Made by a program: the position numbers and the translations under genes. Below are positions 14,219 to 23,592 of a stretch of 64,000 bases of DNA, one piece after another. The notes beneath the pieces were generated by a model that did not search any database, was not told the origin of the DNA, and saw nothing but the letters and a program-made list of their open reading frames with translations. The stretch covers positions 68,523 to 132,522 of the forward strand of contig CAWUIB010000011.1 of assembly GCA_963922335.1 (NCBI GenBank), given 5' to 3'. This DNA comes from CALBPI01 sp963922335 (GTDB lineage Bacteria > Pseudomonadota > Gammaproteobacteria > Steroidobacterales > Woeseiaceae). Position 1 is the stretch's first letter, and every line of letters begins with the position of its first letter.

Positions 14219-16603
14219 TTAGCGGCCGAAATTAAATCCGGCCTCGACGCCCCATACGCGCGGCGGACCATAGTTGGCGAACGTCCACAAAGCGCCGACT
14301 GCCTGAGCCGCCGTCTTGTAACGATCGTCGGTCAGGTTTTTGCCGAATGCAGAGATGTACCACTTGTCGTCCGGTGCCGTGTAGGTCACGTTGGCGCCGA
14401 GGATCGTGCGTTCTTCGAGAATCGTATCGAAGTTCGCACCGATGACTTCGTTGTAGTAGTAGGTGTTCTCGTCTTCGTAGTTGAAGTTGATGTTGTAGCG
14501 GATGTTGGCGCCGCTATCGAGAGCCTGCAGGTACGTGAGGTCGATGCCGCCAGTCAGCTCCGGTGCACGTGTCACCTCGCGTCCCGAGAAGTCCTCGTTG
14601 TTGCCATCCTGGTCGAGGTCGAGAATGAACTCGTTGTACTCGGCGTCCAGGGTGCCAATGTTGGCCCGCAGGGTGAGGTTGTCGGTCAGCAGTGCTTCGA
14701 GTTCAAGCTCGAGACCACTTGCATCAACGTCAGCTGCGTTGAAGGTCCGCGTCTCCTGGAATGCCGTACCCGGGACAGTCACAACCGCGCTTCGCTGGAA
14801 ATCTTCGTAGTTCACGAAGAAGTAGGTTGCGTTAAAACGAACCCGATCATCGAAGCCGGTGGTCTTGATACCGATCTCATAGTTATTCGCAAATTCCGGT
14901 GCATACGGCGCCAATGGGAAGTTCGCGAATCCACCGGAACCAGCCTGGTCATTGTAGCCGCCCGACTTAAAGCCCCGCGATGCGGTGATGTAGCCGTAGA
15001 CCTCATCGCTGAAGGTGTAGGCACCGGTTACGCGCCACGTGATTTCGTCGAAGTCCGCGGTGTCGCTTTGAACGGCAAAAGAGGCTAGTGAGAAGTCGGC
15101 GCCATCCAGCGGCTCGCCGCCATTCGGCAAAATCACGCTCTCCGGGAGGCCTTCACGCGCGGTGAAGTCTTTTTCTTCTTCCGTGTAGCGGATACCGACA
15201 CCCAACTGGAACCGGTCGGTGAAGTCGAAGGTCATGTCGGTAAACACCGCCGTTGCCGTCGCTTCCTGACGATTACACAGCAACAGCGGGTTCTCGTTAT
15301 CGAGCACACCCGGTACAGCGGAACCGAAGAACTCGGTCAGACCGAGCTGCTGGCGTACGCAGAAGTCTGTGTCGTTCGTCTGGTAGAAGAAACCTGCGAC
15401 GTAATTGAACATGCCCGGCAGCTCAGAGGCGATGCGTGCTTCCAACTGGAAAGTCTCACGATCGTCATCCCGGCGCGCAGCGAAGAAGCTCTCATACGGT
15501 GTACCGAGATACTCGTTAGGAAGACGGGATTCCTGGTTTCGCTGACCGAGCACCGCGTAGATGGTGTGGTTCTCGAGGGCGTATTCAAGGTTCAGGTAGG
15601 CGCCGAATACGTCGACCTCCTGAGTGTCATTCAGACCAACGACGCTCGAGTTATGGATGCCCGCTTGCTCCAGCGGATCGCCGCTAGTGACACCCGGGAA
15701 GCCGAGTAGCGTCGCCAGCTGTCCGGCGCCGTCCGGGGTCACGTTGACAACCGGGACCGGATCGCTGCGATCGGTGATGACTTCAATTTGCCCGAGGATC
15801 GACAGCCGGTCGCTGGGTTCCCACAGCAGCTTGCCGCGCGCGGACAGCACGTCTTTGCCACCGACATTGTCGCCATCACCGCGAACTGGAGAACCGTCGG
15901 TCTGGCCGGCATCGCCGAGACCCGCGCCGAACGCATCAATCGGGAAATCGACCTTGCCGTTCTCGTAGTAGCCGTCGCTGGTTTGATAGATACCGGCAAA
16001 ACGGAAGGCGAGGGTATCGCTAAGCGGTTGGTTATAGGCAAAACGCAGTTTGGTGTCGTCAAAGCTGCCGTATTGCAGGCTGGCGTCGACCGTCTGCGCT
16101 TCCATGCTGGGTTTGATGGTTCGCACGACCACCGCGCCGCCTGTCGTGTTTTTGCCGAACAGTGTGCCTTGCGGGCCGCGCAAAACTTCGACAGCTTCGA
16201 TATCGAAAGGCTCGAGAAGCTGTGTTTGGACGTGGGGGACGACGAAATCGTCGACGATCACGCCAACTTTCGGATCAAAGTGGACGATGATGTCTGTCTC
16301 GGCGGCGCCACGCATCGCAAAGGAGGCGGCGTTGAATCCCGTGACAGTCGCGGCGGAGAAGTTCGGCACGAAGGTGGCGATTTCGCCGATATCCTGTGCG
16401 AAGAGCCCCTGAAATTGCTCGGCTGACACGGCCGAGACCGCCACTGGCGTCGTTTGTATATCGGTTTCGGTGCGGCGTGTAGCCGACACCACGATCTCTT
16501 CAAGCTGCTGTTGCGCTACCGCAACATCTGGAAGGAGCGTAGAAGCAGCGCACAATGTGCTCAGCGCGACCCCCTTCACAGAAACACGCAGACCCTTGTT
16601 CAT
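14219..16603 (-). CDS. TonB-dependent outer membrane receptor
   Basis: A 794-residue receptor. It has a signal peptide (about 1-30, ending PDVAVAQ) and then the TonB-box region LEEIVVSATRR, the plug domain with VEVLRGPQGTLFGKNTTGG, and a 22-strand beta-barrel with typical segments (GYITASRGFKSGGYN, NNYEIGIKT). The C-terminal strand is GVEAGFNFGR. The IVVSATRR start and FKSGGYN loop belong to the large marine/sphingomonad receptor group whose substrates are seldom iron only. The start at 16603 is chosen for the signal peptide and GGGGGG ribosome binding site. It is divergent from the PQQ dehydrogenase, and the pair may share a substrate. Confidence 0.93.
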   Translation of the reverse strand: MNKGLRVSVKGVALSTLCAASTLLPDVAVAQQQLEEIVVSATRRTETDIQTTPVAVSAVSAEQFQGLFAQDIGEIATFVPNFSAATVTGFNAASFAMRGAAETDIIVHFDPKVGVIVDDFVVPHVQTQLLEPFDIEAVEVLRGPQGTLFGKNTTGGAVVVRTIKPSMEAQTVDASLQYGSFDDTKLRFAYNQPLSDTLAFRFAGIYQTSDGYYENGKVDFPIDAFGAGLGDAGQTDGSPVRGDGDNVGGKDVLSARGKLLWEPSDRLSILGQIEVITDRSDPVPVVNVTPDGAGQLATLLGFPGVTSGDPLEQAGIHNSSVVGLNDTQEVDVFGAYLNLEYALENHTIYAVLGQRNQESRLPNEYLGTPYESFFAARRDDDRETFQLEARIASELPGMFNYVAGFFYQTNDTDFCVRQQLGLTEFFGSAVPGVLDNENPLLLCNRQEATATAVFTDMTFDFTDRFQLGVGIRYTEEEKDFTAREGLPESVILPNGGEPLDGADFSLASFAVQSDTADFDEITWRVTGAYTFSDEVYGYITASRGFKSGGYNDQAGSGGFANFPLAPYAPEFANNYEIGIKTTGFDDRVRFNATYFFVNYEDFQRSAVVTVPGTAFQETRTFNAADVDASGLELELEALLTDNLTLRANIGTLDAEYNEFILDLDQDGNNEDFSGREVTRAPELTGGIDLTYLQALDSGANIRYNINFNYEDENTYYYNEVIGANFDTILEERTILGANVTYTAPDDKWYISAFGKNLTDDRYKTAAQAVGALWTFANYGPPRVWGVEAGFNFGR

Positions 16604-16706
16604 CTTGAATCCCCCCGGATTGCGACAAAATTGGTACATCGCGACTCTGTTGTATCGATCCAAAAAAGTCAAGCAAGACTGTTTTTTTTGATTTCGGGGT
16701 GTCTAT

Positions 16707-16741
16707 ACTCGACCCGGTCACCAACGGGGGGGTAGTCGAGT
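16707..16741 (+). promoter_or_regulatory. Inverted repeat spanning the start of the PQQ dehydrogenase gene
   Basis: ACTCGAC (16707-16713) and GTCGAGT (16735-16741) are exact complements. The loop holds the G-rich ribosome binding site and the 3' arm holds the GTG start, so pairing in the mRNA would hide both. This is a possible translational control or a chance repeat. Confidence 0.3.
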
Positions 16742-18686
16742 GAGAGCGAAGACACGATTTTCAGCGCTGGCAGCGGTGGGTGCTTTTCTTCTGGTCGGTT
16801 GCGGCGAGTCGAAGAATGTCACCGAAATAGCGGACAGCGCGGCAACGATTGAGTCGACTGATGAATTCACGGAGCGTGCGGTCGACCTTGGACCACGCGA
16901 TCAGATGCCCGGAGCTGCGTTGTACGGGCAGTACTGCGCCACCTGTCACAGCGGTGGTATCGCGAAGGCGCCACATCTGACGTTCCTTGAGATGCTGGCT
17001 CCGCAGTCGATCCTCACCACGATGAATGAGGGGATCATGCAGACGCAATCGGCCGAGTTGACCGACGCGCAGCGCCGGCACGTCGCTGAGTACATCACTC
17101 AGACGCCGGCCGACAGCGAGATGGCGAAGTTGGCCTACGCGCCGATGTGCGATGAGTTAGTTGATATGAATCTTGAGGCTGGCATCGTAAAGGCGGGTTG
17201 GGGATACGACACCAATCGGTATTCCAATTCAGAGCAGGCGGGCCTGAGCGCCGATGACGCTGCAGACCTTCAACTGAAGTGGGCCTACGCATACCCAGGT
17301 GCGCTGCGGGCGCGTTCTAACCCCACTGTCGGTTTCGGATCTGTATTCGTTGGCAGTCAGGATGGCAGCGTTTATGCGCTGGATCTAGAGACCGGTTGCG
17401 CTCACTGGCGCATACAAGCGAGTGCCGAGGTTCGCACCGGTGTGATCCTCGCGGACGGTGCAGACGGTGAGCCGCCACTCGCAATTTTCGGTGACATCCT
17501 CGCACGACTTTATGCAGTCAACGCGCTGACGGGCGAGACCGTTTGGTCATTCAAGGTCGACGAGCACCCCAGTGCGACGTTAACGGCTACACCATCGCTC
17601 GCCGAGCATCGCGTCATCGTTAACGTGTCATCGCTTGAGGTGACCGCTGCAGCCAATCCTGAGTACGCCTGCTGCACGTTCCGTGGCAAAACGGTTGCAG
17701 TGGATGCGGCTAGTGGTGATATCGAATGGACCCACTACGCCATTCCGGAAGCGCCGAGCGAGGTAGCGAGAACGTCGGCAGGCACGGCCGTTATGGCGCC
17801 ATCCGGTGCGCCGGTGTGGGCGAGCCCCACCATCGATCTGCAGCGCCGCAGAGTCTATATAGGTACCGGTGAGAATTATTCGTCCCCAGCCGACGGCAAT
17901 AGCGATGCTGTCATGGCGGTGGATCTGGACAGCGGTGAGCGAGTCTGGACTCGGCAGACATTCGAAGGCGACGCTTGGAACGTCGCCTGCATGATGGCCA
18001 ATAATCCGAACTGCCCGGAGGAGGATGGTCCCGACTTCGATCATGGTTCGAGCATCTTGCTGGTTGACGCGGGTGAGGATCGGCAAGTCCTCGTTGCCGG
18101 TCTGAAAGACGGTCACGTTATCGGACTCGACCCGGACGCCGAGGGCAACCTGTTGTGGCAGACGCGGGTCGGTCGCGGCAGCATTCAGGGTGGCGTCCAT
18201 TTTGGACTGGCTGCCGAAGGCAGCACCGTCTACGTACCGATCAACGACATGAACGACACTCGCAATGGTGATGTTCTATCTGCCGAGGATGCGCGACCCG
18301 GCGTGCACGCAGTGAACGCGGCAACCGGAGAGGTGATCTGGAGCTATGTGCAGGACGATGTCTGCCCGGACGACATGGCGTTGTGTGACCCTGGCGTCTC
18401 TGCGCCGGTCACGGCTTTCCCGGGTGCCGTTGTCGCCGGCCACCTCGATGGCTTCCTCCGAATCTATGCCCGTGAGTCGGGCGAGGTGCTCTGGTCCTAT
18501 GACACAAAGCAGCCGGTGCTCGGGGTTAATGGTATCGAAGGTGCTGGCGGCGGCATGAGCGGGGCAGGACCAGTCGTTGCGAATGGTCATCTGATCGCAA
18601 ACTCCGGCTACGGCCTTTATTTCCATGGTGCCGGCAACTTGCTTGCTGTGTTCGCACCGAAATCGCAAACAGAGTCTGGTGACTGA
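16740..18686 (+). CDS. Cytochrome c-PQQ fused dehydrogenase lipoprotein (polyvinyl alcohol dehydrogenase-like)
   Basis: A 648-residue quinohaemoprotein. It has a lipobox LLVGC (Cys21), a cytochrome c domain with haem motif CATCH at 66-70 and probable axial Met100, then an eight-bladed PQQ propeller with repeated YALDLETG/AVNALTGETVWSF blades. A vicinal Cys pair (311-312, in ACCTFRG) matches the disulfide next to PQQ in alcohol dehydrogenases. The order cytochrome-then-propeller and the ACCTFRG and PVWASPTID segments are those of polyvinyl-alcohol dehydrogenase (cytochrome) relatives. It would oxidise an alcohol in the periplasm, and the lipid anchor would hold it at a membrane. GTG start. Its stop overlaps the VOC start (TGATG). 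Confidence 0.85.
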   Translation: MRAKTRFSALAAVGAFLLVGCGESKNVTEIADSAATIESTDEFTERAVDLGPRDQMPGAALYGQYCATCHSGGIAKAPHLTFLEMLAPQSILTTMNEGIMQTQSAELTDAQRRHVAEYITQTPADSEMAKLAYAPMCDELVDMNLEAGIVKAGWGYDTNRYSNSEQAGLSADDAADLQLKWAYAYPGALRARSNPTVGFGSVFVGSQDGSVYALDLETGCAHWRIQASAEVRTGVILADGADGEPPLAIFGDILARLYAVNALTGETVWSFKVDEHPSATLTATPSLAEHRVIVNVSSLEVTAAANPEYACCTFRGKTVAVDAASGDIEWTHYAIPEAPSEVARTSAGTAVMAPSGAPVWASPTIDLQRRRVYIGTGENYSSPADGNSDAVMAVDLDSGERVWTRQTFEGDAWNVACMMANNPNCPEEDGPDFDHGSSILLVDAGEDRQVLVAGLKDGHVIGLDPDAEGNLLWQTRVGRGSIQGGVHFGLAAEGSTVYVPINDMNDTRNGDVLSAEDARPGVHAVNAATGEVIWSYVQDDVCPDDMALCDPGVSAPVTAFPGAVVAGHLDGFLRIYARESGEVLWSYDTKQPVLGVNGIEGAGGGMSGAGPVVANGHLIANSGYGLYFHGAGNLLAVFAPKSQTESGD

Positions 18687-19213
18687 TGGGTCCGACGGGG
18701 CGGGTCGTTACCCAGAACGCGTGGGTCGTCACCGATATCGAAGCGGCCGCGCGGGCATGGTCGCGGACACTCGGCATAGGGCCGTTCTTTCTCGGAACCT
18801 ATCCTGAAAGTGTGTTCGAAGAGATGCGCTATCGAGGTGCATCGGGCGTACTGACGATGCGCACTGCGATCGCCTACAGCGGAGATCTGCAGATCGAACT
18901 GATTGAGCCACTTGGCGATGCGCCAAATGCGTATCGAGATGTCTACCCCGCAGGGCGCAGTGGCTTCCATCATGTGTGTTTGTGGAGTGAGGATATCGAT
19001 CGCGATATCGGTCACTACGCGCGTGCAGGGGCTGCGACTGTCAATATCGGTCGTATGCGTGGCGGTCCGAGATTCGCCTACATTGATACGCGACAGCAGT
19101 TCGGGTGCATGACGGAGTTGCTAGAGCCGCATCCGCATGTGAAAGCGATGTTTGCTAACTGGCAATCGCAGAGTCGCGATTGGGACGGTCGTGAGCCAAT
19201 TGTGTATTTGTAG
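18686..19213 (+). CDS. VOC superfamily protein (glyoxalase/methylmalonyl epimerase-like)
   Basis: A 175-residue two-module VOC protein. Possible metal ligands stand at the usual spacing: Gln10 in place of the first His, Glu71 (IELIEP), His96 (FHHVCLW) and Glu144 (MTELLEP). The N-terminal helix AARAWSRTLGIGPFF and the FHHVC segment are typical of VOC proteins next to catabolic dehydrogenases. It overlaps the dehydrogenase stop by one base and so is probably cotranslated with it. Substrate unknown. Confidence 0.82.
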   Translation: MGPTGRVVTQNAWVVTDIEAAARAWSRTLGIGPFFLGTYPESVFEEMRYRGASGVLTMRTAIAYSGDLQIELIEPLGDAPNAYRDVYPAGRSGFHHVCLWSEDIDRDIGHYARAGAATVNIGRMRGGPRFAYIDTRQQFGCMTELLEPHPHVKAMFANWQSQSRDWDGREPIVYL

Positions 19214-19215
19214 CG

Positions 19216-19662
19216 CTAGAGCCAGCGACGCGTTCGATTCAAATAGTCTTGAAAGGGTTGCCCGAACTTTGCAAGGAGTGCGGTTTCTTCCGGGATGATC
19301 TGTAGCTTATTGAGCAGAGGGATGAAGCTCAATCCGATCAAAACGGCGGCGCCATTGCCCAACCAAACCGCCCAGGCCAACACGACCATCAGCAAGCCAA
19401 GATACATCGGGTTCCGTGTCCATCTGAAGATGCCGTCAGTGACCAACGAACTCGCTTTCTCAGGCTGTAACGGGTTTACCGTGGTGCGGTGTTTTCGAAA
19501 TTGTGCGACACCGATGAATGCGATCATCAGTCCCATGACCAGCAGTGCAATGGCGACGAAGCTCTGACGTGGAACTCTGTAGGTCAGCATAGGCGTCGCA
19601 TTGGCGGCCAGCTTCATGGCGACGCCGAGTGCGCCTGCGATGAGTGGCGGGGGTATGTGCAT
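19216..19662 (-). CDS. Isoprenylcysteine carboxyl methyltransferase family membrane protein
   Basis: A 148-residue protein with three or four membrane helices. The SAM-binding C-terminal signature TDGIFRWTRNPMYLG, followed by EETALLAKFGQPFQDYLNRTRRW, is that of the ICMT/PEMT-like methyltransferase family. In bacteria these act on lipids or small molecules, not prenylated proteins, and the substrate is unknown. It is 9 bp downstream of the FAD monooxygenase and convergent with the VOC gene. Confidence 0.85.
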   Translation of the reverse strand: MHIPPPLIAGALGVAMKLAANATPMLTYRVPRQSFVAIALLVMGLMIAFIGVAQFRKHRTTVNPLQPEKASSLVTDGIFRWTRNPMYLGLLMVVLAWAVWLGNGAAVLIGLSFIPLLNKLQIIPEETALLAKFGQPFQDYLNRTRRWL

Positions 19663-19671
19663 TGCTTCTCC

Positions 19672-20886
19672 CTAGCGACCGCGCATTTCGTCGACAACAT
19701 CATGCCCGTAAATGGCGTCGAATTGCCGATGGATTAGTGACGGCATCAGCTTCGCGGCAATGCCAGGGACTTGCCAATACCACCACTGGCCGATGCTGCT
19801 CGTAGCATGGAATCGATCGGTGTTTGCCGACGCACGTCGCTGGATATCAGAGGTGCGTGGAATGCGATGTTGTTGATAGCGACGTAAGCCCCTTGCGAGA
19901 TCCCGATGATGCTGCAGCGAGCGGGCAAGTACCCAGGCGTCTTCAATGGCCATAGCCGCACCCTGTGCAACAAATGGCAGCATCGCATGGCAGCTATCCC
20001 CCAGCAGTGTCAGATTTTTTGATGACCAACGATCGAGTGGTTCACGATCGAACAGCGCCCATCGGTAGTGCGTATCCGCGCTCTCGATGATGCGCCGCAG
20101 AGTGGGATGCCAGCCGGCGAAGTCTTCAAGCGCGTCGTCCCTGGTGCCCTTCGCGGTCCAGCGTTCGTCACTCCAGGCGTCGGTTTCCACGACGCCGACG
20201 AAATTGACGAGGTCCCCGCCGCGCAGCCTATAGGTCACGGCGTGTCGACCCGGGCCAACCCATGCTCGCGCTGTTGCGGGTGGTGCGTACTTGCCAAGTG
20301 CGCTTGTCGGAACGGTGCACCGCCAGGCGACGTTTCCGGTAAACCTGGGGGCTGCATCTCCGAAAACCTCTGAACGGATCTTCGAACGCACACCGTCCGC
20401 TGCGACCACCAGGTCGGCGCGTTCATGGCGGTTACGATTGGTTTGCAGTGCAATGTCCTCGGCGGACTCGTTGACTTTCTCAACCGCAACGCCGAGTTCG
20501 AGCGCACCAGGTTGCCGGGCATCCAGCGCTGCGGCCAAGACATCAACCAGATCAGCTCGGTGACAATGCAGGTACGGTGCGCCCCAGCGCACGGCGGCCG
20601 CGGAGCCCGCCGGTACCGAAAACACCGGTTTGCCGTCGATACCGCGGACCATTTCTATGCGCGTGGGCGTGACCGCAACGTCCATCAATGGCTCCAGCAG
20701 ATCGAGTGCTCGCAGTACCCGAGAGGCGTTTGGCGAAATCTGGATGCCAGCGCCGACCTCGCTGAGCTCAGGTGCTTTTTCGATAACGCGCACACGCCAG
20801 CCATGAGCTTGCAATGCTAGTGCGGTGGTCAATCCGCCAATGCCGGCGCCGACGATCAGGGCGTTTTGGTCTTGCGAGTTGCGCAT
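19672..20886 (-). CDS. FAD-dependent aromatic-type monooxygenase (salicylate hydroxylase-like)
   Basis: A 404-residue flavoprotein of the PHBH/salicylate 1-hydroxylase class. It has the FAD Rossmann motif GAGIGG (13-18) with acidic Glu36, the DG motif VVAADGVRSKIR, and the GD motif LLGDSCHAMLPFVAQGA that closes the FAD site. These enzymes use NAD(P)H and O2 to hydroxylate, or decarboxylate and hydroxylate, an activated ring or enol. The start at 20886 places the glycine motif at the normal distance. It is divergent from the MDR oxidoreductase and probably shares regulation with it. Confidence 0.9.
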   Translation of the reverse strand: MRNSQDQNALIVGAGIGGLTTALALQAHGWRVRVIEKAPELSEVGAGIQISPNASRVLRALDLLEPLMDVAVTPTRIEMVRGIDGKPVFSVPAGSAAAVRWGAPYLHCHRADLVDVLAAALDARQPGALELGVAVEKVNESAEDIALQTNRNRHERADLVVAADGVRSKIRSEVFGDAAPRFTGNVAWRCTVPTSALGKYAPPATARAWVGPGRHAVTYRLRGGDLVNFVGVVETDAWSDERWTAKGTRDDALEDFAGWHPTLRRIIESADTHYRWALFDREPLDRWSSKNLTLLGDSCHAMLPFVAQGAAMAIEDAWVLARSLQHHRDLARGLRRYQQHRIPRTSDIQRRASANTDRFHATSSIGQWWYWQVPGIAAKLMPSLIHRQFDAIYGHDVVDEMRGR

Positions 20887-20960
20887 AGTCTCAATGCTAC
20901 GTGAGAGTGATGTCATTGGGGTATGCTGTCGCGCCTCGCAGCGATTATGGGAGTCAGCCG

Positions 20961-21959
20961 ATGCGCAAGATGACGGTCACAGGACAGGCAGGTCTGGAAG
21001 ACTTGAAGCTCTCGGAAGCGGAAGTCGGTGAACCCGCCGCGGGACAGGTGCAGGTGCAGTGGAAGGCGACCTCACTGAACTATCACGATTTGATGGTTGC
21101 GCAGGGTTTGATCCCTGTCGCAGGCGACAGAGTACCGATGAGCGACGGCGCCGGGGAAGTGGTTGCAGTTGGTCAGGGAGTGACCCGATGGCAGGTTGGC
21201 GACCGCGTCATGTCGACCTTTTTCCCGTTGTGGAGAACCGGTGCCCCCGCGCTTGAGAACATGTGGCAAGTCGCTGGTGAAACCGTTGACGGTTTTGCCC
21301 TTGATCGCAGCAACGTGGGCGAACATACCCTGACGACGGTGCCCGATGGGTATACGGATGCGCAGGCGGCGACGCTACCGTGCGCCGCCGTGACAGCCTG
21401 GCGCGCGCTGGTCGAGGAATGCAACGTGCGGCCGGGAGATACGGTACTGATCGAGGGCACTGGAGGCATGTCTCTGTTCGCCTTGCAGATCGCCAAGGCC
21501 GCAGGTGCTACGGTGATCGCGACCTCTTCATCGGACGACAAGCTCGAGCGGCTGCGTGACATGGGTGCGGACCATACGATCAATTACCGCAGCGACGAGA
21601 ATTGGGGTAAGAGTGCCTACGCGTTATGTGGCGGCGTGGATCATGTTCTGGATGTTGGGGGTGGCGCGACGATTCGCCAATCGACGGAGGCGGTCGCAAT
21701 CGGCGGCAATATTGTCCTGATCGGCATTCTTGGTGGGCGTAAGGGCGAGATTGTCTTCCCGAAGTATTTTTTCAAACAAGTGCATCTCGCTGGCATCGCA
21801 GTCGGCAGTCATGTGCATCAGGAGCGCATGGTGCGTGCAATCGATCAGGACGGATTCAAACCGGTGATCGATAAAAGTTTTTCACTACCCGAACTCGGTG
21901 ATGCATTCGCGTATCAGGCCTCGGGGCAGCAGTTCGGCAAGATTGTGGTTGAGTATTGA
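20961..21959 (+). CDS. Zinc-independent MDR alcohol dehydrogenase/quinone oxidoreductase
   Basis: A 332-residue medium-chain dehydrogenase/reductase. The N-terminal GroES-like fold is seen in GDRVPMSDGAGEVVAVG, and the NAD(P) Rossmann domain in VLIEGTGGMSLFALQIAKAAGA. The Cys/His zinc ligands of classical ADHs are missing, as in the quinone oxidoreductase branch. The start at 20961 follows GGGAG at nine bases; the longer frame from 20901 is not used. OsmC follows 9 bp later, so the two are likely cotranscribed. Confidence 0.88.
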   Translation: MRKMTVTGQAGLEDLKLSEAEVGEPAAGQVQVQWKATSLNYHDLMVAQGLIPVAGDRVPMSDGAGEVVAVGQGVTRWQVGDRVMSTFFPLWRTGAPALENMWQVAGETVDGFALDRSNVGEHTLTTVPDGYTDAQAATLPCAAVTAWRALVEECNVRPGDTVLIEGTGGMSLFALQIAKAAGATVIATSSSDDKLERLRDMGADHTINYRSDENWGKSAYALCGGVDHVLDVGGGATIRQSTEAVAIGGNIVLIGILGGRKGEIVFPKYFFKQVHLAGIAVGSHVHQERMVRAIDQDGFKPVIDKSFSLPELGDAFAYQASGQQFGKIVVEY

Positions 21960-21968
21960 GGAGTAGAC

Positions 21969-22433
21969 ATGGGCAAGGCACACGAATACACGATGACAAT
22001 GTCCTGGACCGGGAACACCGGTGAGGGCACCAAGACTTACAAGAGCTACGACCGCAATTTCAGCGTCAATGCCGATGGGAAGCCCGAATTACTCGGTTCT
22101 GCTGATCCCAACTATCTTGGTGATGCCTCTCGCTGGAATCCCGAGGAATTGCTCGTGGCCGCACTGTCGGGCTGTCACAAGCTCTGGTTCCTGCATTTAT
22201 GTGCCATGAAGCGCATTGTCGTTACCGACTATGTTGATCACCCAGTCGGGACGTTGAATGCCGAGTCGGATGGCAGCGGGGAGTTCACCGCAACCGTATT
22301 GAAGCCGACCATTACGCTCGCGGATCCATCGCAAGCGGAGGCCGCTGACGCACTGCACGAAACTGCGCACGACAAGTGTTTCATTGCCCGGTCAGTCAAC
22401 TTCCCCGTCACGGTAGAGGCCACCTACCAGTAA
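21969..22433 (+). CDS. OsmC family protein
   Basis: A 154-residue OsmC/Ohr-fold protein with the two reactive Cys of the family: Cys at about 69 in ALSGCHKLWFLHL and Cys at about 137 in AHDKCFIARSV. Such proteins reduce organic hydroperoxides with thiol reductants. The NPEELLVAALSGCH motif is the family signature. It directly follows the MDR oxidoreductase and probably protects the cell during the oxidative reactions encoded nearby. Confidence 0.9.
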   Translation: MGKAHEYTMTMSWTGNTGEGTKTYKSYDRNFSVNADGKPELLGSADPNYLGDASRWNPEELLVAALSGCHKLWFLHLCAMKRIVVTDYVDHPVGTLNAESDGSGEFTATVLKPTITLADPSQAEAADALHETAHDKCFIARSVNFPVTVEATYQ

Positions 22434-22440
22434 ACGAAAC

Positions 22441-23523
22441 TCAGGCAGTCGGGCTGATGATAAGACCTACGTCAGGTCTGGCTTCGCCCGACAGCACTTC
22501 TTTGTAAGCTGCCTGCAGCAACGACATGCCATTCAAATGTCGGTAGCTGATCCAATCGGCGGTGGCTTGCGTTGCGTTGAGCCAGAACTCGTAGGTGCGC
22601 TTCTCGAACTCGCCAGGTCCCCACTCCTTGTTGCGAGCTTGCATGTGTCCGGGCGCGAAGAACATTTGGCTGCGCTCACGAATGAATTCAGGTCCCATTG
22701 AGTTTTCTTCGTAGTGGGTCAACCCGACGTTTGAGGTGAATTTCATGTTGTCGCCAAGCATTCCGTGCAACTTGGACAGCACCGTGCCATTACCGGACAT
22801 ATCGACGATCACCGTTGGTTTCTCGACGTCGATCGCTTCAAGGTCGTTGTAGTCGACCGCGCTATCGTAGAAGCCCATGTTGCGAACCGCATCGAGATTG
22901 CCTCTGGAGGTGACCCCGAAGACCGGACGCTTCCCTTCGTCGGTCGACAGGCCGACCGCGAGCCCCACCGAGGTTTTTGAAGATGCGCTTGGGATGATGA
23001 TCTGCTCGGCGCCGAAGAAGTCATTGGCGATCAGGTAGTCATAGAGACAGAAAGAAGTCGCGTACAACGGGAACAGCAGCATGCGCGCATCGTCCAGCGC
23101 GGCGTCGTAATGGGGCTCGTGTGAGCAGCGCGCATAGGCGTTGTACACCGGCGGCAATTCCGCCCGATGCTCAGCAGCATCGAAAAAGCGCGTCGCGGAA
23201 ATGCGCCCGGGCTTCATCCGCAGGTGCGTGCCCATCGGCCAATAGCCGTACAGTCGCTCGCCGACCGCAATCTCATCATGGTTGGATTCCACAACATCAG
23301 CGAAACCCCAAACAGGAATGATGCCGAACTCGTCGCTGACCGGAAAGAACTTCCAATAACCGATGCGCTCCCCAACCACGGCGTACGTGATGTTGTTCGC
23401 CGTCAGCGCGAATCGATCGATTGCAACGATGATCTCACCAGACTTTGCCGGCGCTAGCTCCTGCTCGCTCACGCGCGTGTTCGAGTATGTTGTCCTGTGA
23501 ACTTCCAGTTGGCTGTTTTGCAT
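22441..23523 (-). CDS. DUF2855 family protein
   Basis: A 360-residue protein of DUF2855, an MDR-like family without an assigned reaction. The sequence has an N-terminal GroES-like part (GEIIVAIDRFALTANNITYA) and a Rossmann-like part with IIPSASSKTSVGLAVGL in place of a glycine motif. The ATG at 23523 begins the recognisable domain; the longer frame from 23568 is less likely. It converges with OsmC, leaving 7 bp between stops. Its neighbours suggest a role in the same oxidation pathway. Confidence 0.85.
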   Translation of the reverse strand: MQNSQLEVHRTTYSNTRVSEQELAPAKSGEIIVAIDRFALTANNITYAVVGERIGYWKFFPVSDEFGIIPVWGFADVVESNHDEIAVGERLYGYWPMGTHLRMKPGRISATRFFDAAEHRAELPPVYNAYARCSHEPHYDAALDDARMLLFPLYATSFCLYDYLIANDFFGAEQIIIPSASSKTSVGLAVGLSTDEGKRPVFGVTSRGNLDAVRNMGFYDSAVDYNDLEAIDVEKPTVIVDMSGNGTVLSKLHGMLGDNMKFTSNVGLTHYEENSMGPEFIRERSQMFFAPGHMQARNKEWGPGEFEKRTYEFWLNATQATADWISYRHLNGMSLLQAAYKEVLSGEARPDVGLIISPTA

Positions 23524-23592
23524 GTGTCCGCCCCGCTTGTTATCTGCTCGCGAGTGTCGGTCGATCACGTGTAGGGGTCAACCGGTTCTGGA

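Noticed and set aside
15788..16426. Plus-strand ORF opposite the TonB receptor
   Set aside because: Antisense shadow; the receptor reading frame is clear on the minus strand.
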